Shown here: positions 1 to 7,332 of the stretch, piece by piece
How positions within the stretch are numbered: the stretch's first letter is position 1
How the letters are laid out: each line of letters starts with the position of its first letter
Source of the DNA: DATGHS01 sp035307785
GTDB taxonomy: Bacteria > Planctomycetota > Planctomycetia > Gemmatales > Gemmataceae
Assembly: GCA_035307785.1 (NCBI GenBank)
Contig: DATGHS010000365.1
Location: forward strand, 1-25,875
Direction: 5' to 3'
Length of the DNA: 25,875 bases
Position numbers and translations under genes: made by a program
Notes under the pieces: model-generated
Databases searched by the model: none
Seen by the model: the letters and a program-made list of their open reading frames with translations, nothing else
Told to the model about the DNA's origin: nothing

Positions 1-279
1 GTTGCAGGTTTTCTGCCAAATGATTTTGCCGTCATCGCGGTTGACGCAAAGAAGTGTGCCGGGCTCGGAGCAGGTGAAGACATACTTGCCCAGCAGCACG
101 GGATGGCTAACGCCATAGCCCGGCATGGCCGTGGACCAGACCACGTTTTTGGTCGTGGACCACTCCAACGGCGGCTGCGCTTTGGGATAACAGCCCGTGC
201 CATCGGTGCGCCAACCGATGGTGGTTTGGGCATGTGCGATGTGCGGCAGAATGAGTGCAACCGCAGCGACGAGCAGCAC
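1..279 (-). CDS. PQQ-binding-like beta-propeller repeat protein, N-terminal part (cut by window edge)
   Basis: The minus strand is open from a GTG at 279 to the left edge (93 codons). It begins with a hydrophobic stretch, VAAVALILPHIAHA, followed by QT, which looks like a signal peptide cut after AHA. The mature part has the segments YVFTCSEPGTLLCVNRDDGK and IIWQ, the blade pattern of PQQ-like (PF13360-type) propellers in which a value is reported, then 'DDGK..W'. Such proteins are exported and common in planctomycetes, often of unknown role. The start is unsure: no ATG is in frame, and the charged residues expected before the hydrophobic core (RKNLS) are encoded upstream of the GTG, inside or beside the repeat at 297-391. 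The repeat may have replaced the original start region. The family assignment is fairly safe; the function is not known. Confidence 0.65.
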   Translation of the reverse strand, partial: MLLVAAVALILPHIAHAQTTIGWRTDGTGCYPKAQPPLEWSTTKNVVWSTAMPGYGVSHPVLLGKYVFTCSEPGTLLCVNRDDGKIIWQKTCN

Positions 280-296
280 AAGGCTTAGATTCTTTC

Positions 297-391
297 TCCC
301 CTCTCCCCGCTGGGGAGAGGGGAAGGGGGTGAGGGGGTTAGATTCTCTCCCTTCACCCCCAGTCCCTCTCTCCAGCGGGGAGAGGGGAGGG
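297..391. repeat. Inverted pair of C/G-rich repeat units
   Basis: Two copies of a roughly 42-base C- and G-rich unit lie head to head at 297-338 and 350-391, each with its own internal palindrome (CCTCTCCCCGCTGGGGAGAGG in the left copy). The right copy is close to the reverse complement of the left, so the pair can fold into one long hairpin. Units of this kind are scattered through many bacterial genomes. Here it lies immediately upstream of the PQQ-like gene on the minus strand. The rest of the 280-599 gap holds only a second repeat at 529-589 and no gene that I can support. Confidence 0.7.
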
Positions 392-528
392 TTGAAAAGG
401 CCTGCAGGCACGTGCTCCGCAGTAGAATAGACTCGCAATTCGCCATCGTTACAAGCCCCTTGTCCATATTTGCGCAGTCTCATCCCTGTGCCCCCCGATG
501 TCTACATTTTGAGCCGACCTCAGCCACT

Positions 529-589
529 GTAGCGGAATTCGCCAGAATTCCGCCAGGCGGACGAGCGAAATTTTGGCGAATTCCGCTAC
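529..589. repeat. 61-bp near-perfect inverted repeat
   Basis: The left arm begins GTAGCGGAATTCGCCA at 529 and the right arm ends TGGCGAATTCCGCTAC at 589. The outer 16 bases pair perfectly, and pairing continues with one mismatch through AATT. The loop is C-rich (about 551-566). It lies 10 bases beyond the stop codon of the CBS-domain gene on the minus strand, so it may end that transcript, but it lacks a T-run. It looks like a MITE-like or REP-like palindrome. Confidence 0.75.
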
Positions 590-599
590 GAGCGCAGTT

Positions 600-1037
600 T
601 CACACCCGTCCCTGAATGTATTCCGTAAGCAGAAACACCGTCTGCTCTTGGGCGGCCTGGAGCTGGGCATTGAGGTCGCCGATGGAAATCAAGCCCAGCA
701 GCTGGCCATCGGCATTGGCCACGGGCAAATGACGAATGCGGCGGTCGCGCATCACTCCGCGGGCCTCGTCCACGGTTGTGTCCGGCGAGCAACAAATGAC
801 GGCTGTCGTCATCACCTCATCAACGCGAGTCCCTTCCGGGTCGCGCCGTTGAGCGACCACCCGTTGGAGCACGTCTCGCTCAGTGAACATGCCGGCCACC
901 CGCCCGCCATCGATGGCGACCAGCGCCCCGACGCGGTGTTCGTTCATCAGCAGTGCCGCCTGAAGGACCGATGCAGTCGGGCCAATGGTAAGGACGTGCG
1001 ACCCTTTTCGCTCCAGAAGTTCTCGAACCTGGGCCAT
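600..1037 (-). CDS. CBS domain-pair protein
   Basis: A 145-residue protein made almost wholly of two CBS domains, at about residues 6-64 (ending VAGMFTERDVLQRVV) and 72-126 (VDEVMTT... RRIRHLPVANADGQLLGLIS). The 'VAGMFTERD' and 'LLGLISIGDL' strands with the 'RRIRHLPV' helix-strand are typical of the family. CBS pairs bind adenine nucleotides or S-adenosyl compounds and sense energy state; stand-alone pairs of this length are common and rarely have a known partner. The frame is open further upstream to 1112, but I start at the ATG at 1037 because GAGG stands about 10 bases before it and the domain begins just after. No neighbour points to a specific target. Confidence 0.85.
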   Translation of the reverse strand: MAQVRELLERKGSHVLTIGPTASVLQAALLMNEHRVGALVAIDGGRVAGMFTERDVLQRVVAQRRDPEGTRVDEVMTTAVICCSPDTTVDEARGVMRDRRIRHLPVANADGQLLGLISIGDLNAQLQAAQEQTVFLLTEYIQGRV

Positions 1038-1232
1038 GATACGGTACCTCGCAAGGTGCATGAACTGGTTGGGATAAATGGCCGACGCGGGCCGAGAGAA
1101 GTCGAGCTGCATTCTACGATAGAAGCTGCAGTTTTGGCCAGCAAATTCCGGAGCGAGATTTAAGCAAGTAATGAAGCCAGGAGCGCAAGCGCCCGGATGC
1201 TAGGAGAGGGCAAGTCCGGGGTTTGTTGTTTC

Positions 1233-1724
1233 CTAATCCCAATTCAACTTTGGCGATTTACCACCGCTGTTAAGCCAATGCAACAAAGCTTCATGAGCTT
1301 GGTCGCGGCTGATCATGTCGGAGGCTCGTACCGCGAACGGGCCATCCGTTTCGTCAAAAAAACCAGCAACTTCGGCGCTTAACGCGGCGCGCACAGGATC
1401 CCTGGGTACAAATTCACTGTGGTCCAAAAGGCGAACCCAGGCGTCTCCATTATCATTGACGTAGACAAGCATGTTGCCCCAACACATTTTTCGCACCGCG
1501 CCACGATCATTGAGATTCTCGGTGAGACTAATGTCAAGCGAAAACGGCCCAGCACCCTCCACCAACTCGCGCGCGATCTTCATGGCATCGCGCGTGAAAT
1601 ACCAACGTGCGCTACCTGCATAACCAGGAAGCCAAATCCGCACACCAAAGTCTACAGGCGGCCAAGCCATTTCGCCTCGAATTTTGTCGCAACGTTTTTG
1701 CAATGTCGAAATTGGACCGTACAC
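1233..1724 (-). CDS. Imm1-like immunity protein (solitary)
   Basis: A 163-residue soluble protein with no signal peptide or membrane segment. Its central GNMLVYVNDNGDAWVRLLD and its ending (SRDQAHEALLHWLNSGGKSP, then a short tail ending NWD) resemble the Imm1 family of toxin-neutralising proteins. Those usually have a 'G.L.Y....G' strand followed by a helix and a closing 'fl.tG..P..v.W' motif. Imm1 proteins protect against polymorphic or contact-dependent toxins. No toxin gene is visible beside it, so it may be an orphan. The start is taken at the GTG at 1724; an ATG at 1670 (residue 19, MAWPPVDFG) is a good alternative. The region is AT-richer than its neighbours, which hints at transfer. 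The family call rests on pattern resemblance only. Confidence 0.5.
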   Translation of the reverse strand: MYGPISTLQKRCDKIRGEMAWPPVDFGVRIWLPGYAGSARWYFTRDAMKIARELVEGAGPFSLDISLTENLNDRGAVRKMCWGNMLVYVNDNGDAWVRLLDHSEFVPRDPVRAALSAEVAGFFDETDGPFAVRASDMISRDQAHEALLHWLNSGGKSPKLNWD

Positions 1725-2140
1725 TTGAATATAGTGTACTAATGTTCAGAGATTCGTGCGAATCGCCGCCTTTCAGTTTTGATAAGGCGCCTCTGAGGCG
1801 CATGCACTCACGTGAGCACTACTAATGAATCAAACAACCAATGAATTAATTAATGAAGCCACAAACCCATCAAATAATAGGCACTCAAATTGTGTCAATG
1901 TTTACGAAGGTGTCGAGGGCACGCCGTAGCTTCCTGCAGCACAAGAATTTACGGAAATCCTGCCGCGACGCGCAGCGCCCGGAAAGTCAAAAAAAGTGAT
2001 AACGCGTCCGCCAGGGCCGGCGAACTGCGGGCCTTCGCAACTCGACTGCGCCAATTATGCCCGGCGCCTCTGTTCGTTTTCCCGGCATTGCTTATTCATT
2101 CACCTGTCCGGCAGTCTTCCTCTCGATCAGGGACGGTCTC
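1725..2140. other. Gap of 416 bp without a gene; small palindromes and an AT-rich tract
   Basis: I see no gene here. Three short palindromes stand within 66 bases: GATTCGTGCGAATC at 1751-1764, GCGCCTCTGAGGCGC at 1787-1801 and CTCACGTGAG at 1807-1816, all upstream of the Imm1-like gene. From about 1822 to 1880 the sequence is AT-rich, with repeated AATGAAT/TTAATTAATG motifs unlike the GC-rich surroundings. The kdsA promoter should lie in the right half, but I could not pick a convincing box pair. Confidence 0.5.
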
Positions 2141-2989
2141 ATGAATCCAGTGACGATTGGTTCGGTTGCCTGCGGGCGCGGTCTGCCGCTGCTGTGGATC
2201 GCGGGGCCGTGCGTGATCGAATCGCATGAATTGACGCTAAGCATCGCCGGCCGGTTGCGACAGATCGCCGACGAGTTGCGAATCCCGCTGATCTTCAAGG
2301 CTTCGTTCGACAAGGCCAACCGCTCGTCGGGCAAGTCGTTCCGCGGCCCCGGCTTGCGGGACGGGCTAAGAACTTTGGCTGCTGTTCGCAACCAATTCGG
2401 CTTGCCGGTGACAACGGACGTGCATGAGATTGATCAAATTAGCCGGGTGGCGGAAGTCGTGGATCTCATTCAGATTCCGGCGTTCTTGGCCCGGCAAACC
2501 GATCTGCTGCAGGAAGCCGGCCGGACCGGCAAAGCGGTAAATGTGAAGAAAGGCCAATTCATGGCCCCATGGGACATGAAGAACGTGGTGGCGAAATTAG
2601 GTGAAGTGGGGAACAAAAATGTCCTGCTAACCGAACGCGGAAGCACGTTTGGCTATGGCCAGCTGGTCAACGACATGCGGGCCATTCCGTGGATGCAGGA
2701 ACTGGGCGCCCCCGTGATCTTTGATGCCACGCACAGCGTACAGATGCCAGGCGCCCAGGGCGACCGTTCGGGGGGGGATCGCCGCATGGTGCCGGTCCTG
2801 GCCCGAGCGGCCGTGGCGGCAGGCTGCGACGGAATTTTCCTGGAAACGCACCCGAACCCCGACCGGGCCTTGAGCGACGGCCCCAACATGGTGCCGCTGG
2901 ACGATTTGGCCGGCTTGATCCGGGGTTGCCTGCGAATTCGCCAGGCCTTGAATTCTGCTCCTGAAGGGGAATCGACACGTGCCGACTAA
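2141..2989 (+). CDS. kdsA: 3-deoxy-8-phosphooctulonate synthase (KDO-8-P synthase), metal-dependent type
   Basis: KdsA condenses phosphoenolpyruvate with arabinose 5-phosphate to KDO 8-phosphate (EC 2.5.1.55) in the cytoplasm, an early step towards the KDO of lipopolysaccharide. The 282-residue TIM barrel has the family blocks IAGPCVIES, FKASFDKANRSS, TDVHE, VNVKKGQFMAPWDM, LTERGSTFGYG and FDATHSVQ. The Cys in GPC, His in DATHS, Glu in ETHPNP and Asp in ALSDG match the four metal ligands of the Aquifex-type enzyme. The metal-independent E. coli type has Asn at the Cys position. The ATG at 2141 is chosen because GGGACGG stands before it and the barrel begins 15 residues on; the frame stays open further upstream. 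It overlaps the next gene by 11 bases, so the two are probably co-transcribed. Confidence 0.95.
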   Translation: MNPVTIGSVACGRGLPLLWIAGPCVIESHELTLSIAGRLRQIADELRIPLIFKASFDKANRSSGKSFRGPGLRDGLRTLAAVRNQFGLPVTTDVHEIDQISRVAEVVDLIQIPAFLARQTDLLQEAGRTGKAVNVKKGQFMAPWDMKNVVAKLGEVGNKNVLLTERGSTFGYGQLVNDMRAIPWMQELGAPVIFDATHSVQMPGAQGDRSGGDRRMVPVLARAAVAAGCDGIFLETHPNPDRALSDGPNMVPLDDLAGLIRGCLRIRQALNSAPEGESTRAD

Positions 2990-4850
2990 TGCCCGCCGTT
3001 GTGTTCGACTTTTAGCCGCCGCGCTCGTTGTGGCCGTGGTCACCGGCTGCCCCCGCCCGCCGGCCGAACGCGTTACCACCACCGCCGAGCAGGACGACCC
3101 GCTGGTCACGGTGCGCGAGACCTTCCGCAAGGACCACACGCTCGACGAATTCAAATCAGCGGTGAGTCAACTCAATGTGTATTTGGCGCGCGAAAAGGAA
3201 AGCCCGGCCGGAAAACTGAGCGACGCGGAGGCCGATTTCCTGCGCAAGCAATTCAACCTGAACGACGCCGAACTAAAGGAACTCGGCAAAGGCGAATTCA
3301 CGCCGGTCGATGCGCACTACCTGGATGAATGCTTCCTCTTTCAGGACGGCATTCAGGCGCTGAAGCTCCCGGCCGGCGACGAGTTGACGCGTGCCAAGCT
3401 TGCCTTTGCCTGGGTCATGCGGCAGGTGTGGTTGCAGGAACGGGCCACGCGTCCGCTGCCGGCCGGCGTGGTTCTACACGTCGGCCGCGGCAACGATATC
3501 GAGCGGATGTACGCGACCCTGGCCGCGTGGCAACAATTGGGACTCGACGGCTGTCTGATCGGCCACAAGGACGAATCCGGCCAGGCTCGAATGTGGGCAC
3601 TCGGTGTGCGTGTGGGTTCGGACATTCTTCTCTTCGACCCCCGGCACGGTGTACCCGTGGCGGCCGCCGATGGGCAGCCTGTGTTGGCTCTCCGGCAAGC
3701 CCGAGCCAATCCGGATTTGCTGAAATCGGCTGCCGCCGGCAACGAGGGCGCAGATAATGTCAAACAATGGGTAGAGCGAAGCGCCGTCTACCTGGGGCCA
3801 TCGCTTTCCAGCCTCTCGCCCCGCATGCGCTTTCTGCAAACGGTGTTTGCCGGCAATCAAACCGCGAATGTCGGCATCGACCCGGCCGCGCTCCAAGAAC
3901 GTTTTGCCGAAACCGGGGAAAAAACTGAATTCTGGAACCCGCCCAACAGCGTCGCCACGCCGACCCGCGTCTTGATTCACTTCCTGCCACCGGAAGAAGG
4001 CGGCCTGGACCGGGAACAACCCCAGTTTCGACTCTACTACCGTTACTGGGAGCAGTTGGTCCCCTGGCAGCAGATGCCCTCCCAGCTCAAGATGAATCAA
4101 CTGCGCAATCTATTCGCCCTGCCGTTTCGCCGTCTGCTCACCGATCCGAAGGAATCGAAGGAAGCCGAAGCCGCCGAGCAGTCGGAAGAGGCAAAACGCC
4201 CCCGGCTGCCGTTTATTCGCTTCCTTACGGAGTCAGAAGGTTCAGGCGATGAGGGGCCCAAGGATCAAGCCGATGATCCGCGGCAACCACTGGTGAAGCT
4301 CTTGGAACATGCCCGGCCGCGCGACGGCATTCTACGCGGGCAATTCGACGAGGCTTCGCGCTGCCTGATGAACGTGCTTGGCCACATTAGCCTCACGCAA
4401 CAGCGCTTGGCCCGGGAGCCCAACCTGGAGGCCGATGCCAACCAGTGGATGGAGCAGATGCTCACGGCCTATGGCAACATGGCGCGGGCGGAAAAGTCCG
4501 GCAACGTTACCGACCCGGCTTACCTCGCTGCCAAAGGGCAAGTCGCGGAACTCAATCGGCGCGCCGAAAAGATTATTCTGTTGATCGAAAAAGCATCCGC
4601 GGAGCCGATCGCGGCCGAAGCGACGTACCAAATGGCCCTGTGCAAACACGAGCAGGCCGACCGGCTCCAGCGCATCGCCGTCGACGACCCCGCCGAGCGC
4701 GAAACGCTGCACAAAGCCTGGCAGAATGCCGAAAGCTGGTGGAACAATTTCCTCACCAAGTATACCGCCCCCGCGGCACAAAAGGCGCAAGCGCAGGAAT
4801 TGAAGAACCAGGCCCATGCCCAGGTCGAACGAGTGGGGGGGAAGAAGTAA
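2979..4850 (+). CDS. Lipoprotein with a degenerate transglutaminase-like region
   Basis: A 623-residue exported protein. Residues 1-24 form a lipoprotein signal: RR near the start, a hydrophobic core, and the lipobox VTGC with Cys24. Residues about 135-228 resemble a transglutaminase-like core (helix AFAWVMRQVW, then GNDIERMYATLAAWQQLGLDG, then MWALGVRVGSDILLFDPRHG). The usual catalytic Cys position reads Asn/Asp near residue 172 and the usual His position reads Met/Trp near 205. Only Asp220 remains, so catalysis is unlikely. The middle has a charged Glu/Lys-rich insert (about 385-435), and the C-terminus is helical and TPR-like. The GTG start at 2979 has AAGGGG nine bases upstream and overlaps the end of kdsA, suggesting translational coupling. 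The role is unknown; envelope function is inferred from the lipobox and kdsA neighbour. Confidence 0.75.
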   Translation: MPTNARRCVRLLAAALVVAVVTGCPRPPAERVTTTAEQDDPLVTVRETFRKDHTLDEFKSAVSQLNVYLAREKESPAGKLSDAEADFLRKQFNLNDAELKELGKGEFTPVDAHYLDECFLFQDGIQALKLPAGDELTRAKLAFAWVMRQVWLQERATRPLPAGVVLHVGRGNDIERMYATLAAWQQLGLDGCLIGHKDESGQARMWALGVRVGSDILLFDPRHGVPVAAADGQPVLALRQARANPDLLKSAAAGNEGADNVKQWVERSAVYLGPSLSSLSPRMRFLQTVFAGNQTANVGIDPAALQERFAETGEKTEFWNPPNSVATPTRVLIHFLPPEEGGLDREQPQFRLYYRYWEQLVPWQQMPSQLKMNQLRNLFALPFRRLLTDPKESKEAEAAEQSEEAKRPRLPFIRFLTESEGSGDEGPKDQADDPRQPLVKLLEHARPRDGILRGQFDEASRCLMNVLGHISLTQQRLAREPNLEADANQWMEQMLTAYGNMARAEKSGNVTDPAYLAAKGQVAELNRRAEKIILLIEKASAEPIAAEATYQMALCKHEQADRLQRIAVDDPAERETLHKAWQNAESWWNNFLTKYTAPAAQKAQAQELKNQAHAQVERVGGKK

Positions 4851-4923
4851 GAGGCAGGCTGGTGCTTCAGGTTGATTGCGAGAGCGATAGAATGAACAAC
4901 ACCTAGGCTGCCGGAGAATCGCC

Positions 4924-5154
4924 ATGTCCAATACTGTCACGCTGGATCAAGCTCAAGCCGCGCTGAAACAACTAATCGGCAAGCTAGGGCCCGGCGATGA
5001 AATCGTAATCACTGAGAATGACCAGCCTGTGGCCCGTCTAGTTCCGAGTACGGCGTCAGCGCAGCGCAAACTCGGAACTTTGAAAGGGACCGTGCTACAT
5101 ATGGCTCCTGACTTTGATTCTCCGCTCGAAGATTTCCGGGAGTATATGGAGTGA
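4924..5154 (+). CDS. Phd/YefM-type antitoxin
   Basis: A 76-residue protein with the N-terminal pattern of Phd/YefM/VapB-like antitoxins: VTLDQAQAALKQLI, then a strand-rich part EIVITENDQPVARLVP, and an acidic tail (DFDSPLEDFREYME) expected to wrap the toxin. Such antitoxins bind their own promoter through the N-terminal fold and neutralise the toxin through the C-terminus. The start at 4924 has GGAG eight bases before it. Its stop overlaps the start of the PIN toxin reading frame by four bases (GTGA), the usual layout of these operons. Confidence 0.85.
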   Translation: MSNTVTLDQAQAALKQLIGKLGPGDEIVITENDQPVARLVPSTASAQRKLGTLKGTVLHMAPDFDSPLEDFREYME

Positions 5155-5535
5155 GGTTTCTTATTGATTCGCATACGCTCATTTGGGCCGCGGATGAACC
5201 GAAACGACTCGGGTCAAAAGCGCTGATCGAACTGCAAAACGCTAACAATCAAGCTCTCCTCAGCCGGTACTTTTTGGGAAATCGCCATCAAGGTGAGCCT
5301 GGGTAAGCTGAAATTATCCATGCCCTACCACATGTGGATGAGAAAAGCCATTGCCGATCTAAGCCTAACTATCCTGCCTGTCACAGTCGATTACGCTGAT
5401 GTGCAGGCAGGACTTCCATTCCATCACCGGGACCCGTTCGACCGCTTGATCGTGGCTCAAGCTATGGTGGAAGGAATCTCGGTCTTAAGCATGGATTCAC
5501 AGTTTGATGCTTACGGAGTAGTGCGCATTTGGTAG
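5151..5535 (+). pseudogene. PIN-domain toxin (VapC-like), frameshifted
   Basis: From GTG 5151 the frame reads MRFLIDSHTLIWAADEPKRL and continues to ANNQALLS, a normal PIN-domain N-terminus with Asp6. It then shifts: from about 5266 the next frame gives GTFWEIAIKVSLGKLKLSMP and runs through HHRDPFDRLIVAQA and SMDSQFDAY to the stop at 5533. Joined, the two pieces make a complete VapC-like ribonuclease with all four expected acidic residues. The break lies between about 5262 and 5276, next to a run of five T. Unshifted, the first frame stops at 5288-5290 after about 46 residues. It is either a real inactivating mutation or an assembly/sequencing error. Confidence 0.8.
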
Positions 5536-5576
5536 CGGTTCCGCGCGGACGGTGCAACCTATCTCGAAGAGTTGTC

Positions 5577-6155
5577 ATGAAACGTGCCGATGCTTTTGCT
5601 CTGCTTAGCGAATACGTCAAGAACCCGAGCCTCATCAATCACATGCTGGCCGTTGAAACCGCCATGCGCGCTTATGCACGCAAGCTGGGCGAGACCGAGG
5701 AAACCTGGGGCGTTGTTGGGTTGCTGCACGACTTCGATTACGAGCGCTGGCCCAACCCGCCGGATCATCCCTTGCAAGGCGAAAAGATCCTGCGCGACAA
5801 AGGCTATCCGGAAGACGTGATTTATGCCATCAAGTCGCACGCCGATTATTTGCCCGATTGCCCGCGTGTGCATCGCATGGACAAAGCCTTGTACGCCTGC
5901 GACGAACTGGCAGGCTTCGTGACGGCGGTTGCCCTCCTTCGTCCCGCCGGCATCACCGACCTGACCGCCTCCAGCGTCAAGAAAAAGATGAAGTCGAAGG
6001 GCTTTGCTCGTAATGTGAGCCGTGATGACATTGAACGGGGCGCAGCCGATTTCGGCGTCGATTTGACCGAGCACATTCAATTCGTGATCGATGCGATGAA
6101 ACCGATCGCCGGCGAATTGGGCCTGCTCAAGGGCAGTGGCGACGAGACAGTGTAG
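5577..6155 (+). CDS. HD-domain phosphohydrolase family protein
   Basis: A 192-residue cytoplasmic protein with the HD metal-binding pattern: His22 in NHMLAVE, the His51-Asp52 pair in LLHDFDYE, His88 in IKSHADYL, and Asp109 in ACDELAGF. This arrangement is the small HDIG-type hydrolase often annotated as a predicted hydrolase. Members split phosphate esters of nucleotides or similar substrates; the substrate here cannot be read from the sequence. The ATG at 5577 is preferred over the upstream open extension, because the extension overlaps the toxin gene and the helix MKRADAFALLSEYV is the usual opening. It starts 41 bases after the broken toxin and may be read from the same transcript. Confidence 0.85.
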   Translation: MKRADAFALLSEYVKNPSLINHMLAVETAMRAYARKLGETEETWGVVGLLHDFDYERWPNPPDHPLQGEKILRDKGYPEDVIYAIKSHADYLPDCPRVHRMDKALYACDELAGFVTAVALLRPAGITDLTASSVKKKMKSKGFARNVSRDDIERGAADFGVDLTEHIQFVIDAMKPIAGELGLLKGSGDETV

Positions 6156-6168
6156 GGGAGGCGGAGCC

Positions 6169-7284
6169 TTATTTCAGAAACCCCATCAGCATGATCACGC
6201 CAAGAATGGCCGCGAAGCCAGCGATCAGACCCACGCAGAGGAGAATGTAGAGCAGTTGCTTGCGCTTATCAGCGCCCACGTAGCGGCGGAATTGTGTTTC
6301 GGCATCTTCGGGCAAAACATAGCCGAATTCCTCGGCCTTGGCGTGCAATTGCTTGACGACATCAACGTCGGCTTTTTCGCGCATGGCGGCCAGCATTTGA
6401 TCCACGGCAGTGCCGAACAGCCGGCGTTGCTTCTGTTCCTTCTCCTGGTCGGCCAGCCAGTCCAACTGCGGCCGGACCGGATGCAACACCGGGTCCACGC
6501 GGCCGATGCCACGCTCGTCGGCCATCTTGAAGATGTTGTCGCGAATGCGGCGGCAGGCATCAAGATCAAGTTTCGAAGTAGCATCATCGAGTTGCTTCTT
6601 GAGGCGGATCACTTGTGCCTGGCCGTCCATGCGGGCTTGCCGGCGAAACTCCTTCGTCAGGTCTTCGGTCAAATCGAGCGGCACGGGCGAGGCCCAGGTG
6701 CTGTTCTTCACTTCGTCCATCAGGTTGCGCGCGAGCGGCCAATTGGTTTCTCTTTGTAGTTTCTTCAAGTCGCCGCGAAGCTCGTTCATGCGCGCGTCTT
6801 CGTACGCTTCGATGTCGTCCTGCCACGCGGGGTTGGCCGGCTCGGCCTGCGCAATCAGGCGCAGCGTGCCAAGCCGCCTTTGCAGCGGCGCGCGGGCCAG
6901 TGCCTGGTGCCGAAAGGTTTGCAGCAGGTCGCCCAGCGATTGCTCTTCGAGAAAGGCCCGGTCGAGCAGTTCAGCGACGCGATGGTTGAGGCGAGGCGGA
7001 ACTTCCAGGTTCAGCAGCATCGCCCGCTCGTCCCAGGCATCGCGCTCTGGAAAATTTAGCTCGCTGTATAGTTCGAGGAGGTCAGGCTCCATCTTGGCGA
7101 GCCGCAGCGCCTCGGAGCGAAAGCCCTTGCGCAGCTGGTCCTCGCACTGGGCGAGGCGTTTATTAACGGCGTCACAAGCTTCGAGGTAGGCGGTTGCGGC
7201 GCGCTGCAACGAGTCGGATAGAGTGAGATCGGCCGACCGGAGCGCGGATTCCAGGGTATCAACGTGCAGACGAATTTCGGACAT
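6169..7284 (-). CDS. Alpha-helical, C-terminally membrane-anchored protein of the GAP1/GTPase operon
   Basis: A 371-residue protein without a signal peptide, predicted to be nearly all helical, ending in one hydrophobic segment (LLYILLCVGLIAGFAAILGV and on, about residues 344-368) with only FLK after it. This is the layout of a tail-anchored protein with its bulk in the cytoplasm. The helical part is rich in Leu, Glu, Arg and Gln and contains coiled-coil-like stretches, for example around MNELRGDLKKLQRETNW. I do not recognise the family. It follows the GAP1 gene by 48 bases on the same strand and is the last gene of the set. Its likely job is to hold or scaffold the GTPase/GAP1 pair at the membrane (inference). 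No Shine-Dalgarno stands before the ATG at 7284. Confidence 0.75.
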   Translation of the reverse strand: MSEIRLHVDTLESALRSADLTLSDSLQRAATAYLEACDAVNKRLAQCEDQLRKGFRSEALRLAKMEPDLLELYSELNFPERDAWDERAMLLNLEVPPRLNHRVAELLDRAFLEEQSLGDLLQTFRHQALARAPLQRRLGTLRLIAQAEPANPAWQDDIEAYEDARMNELRGDLKKLQRETNWPLARNLMDEVKNSTWASPVPLDLTEDLTKEFRRQARMDGQAQVIRLKKQLDDATSKLDLDACRRIRDNIFKMADERGIGRVDPVLHPVRPQLDWLADQEKEQKQRRLFGTAVDQMLAAMREKADVDVVKQLHAKAEEFGYVLPEDAETQFRRYVGADKRKQLLYILLCVGLIAGFAAILGVIMLMGFLK

Positions 7285-7332
7285 AGGAATTTTGACTTAG
7301 CCAGATCAGTGGAACACTTCGATCTTGGTGCG

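Noticed and set aside
285..467. Short minus-strand frame across the C/G-rich repeat
   Set aside because: Most of its length is translated repeat (LPSPRWREG, PSPPSPLPSGERG) and it is out of phase with the PQQ-like gene.
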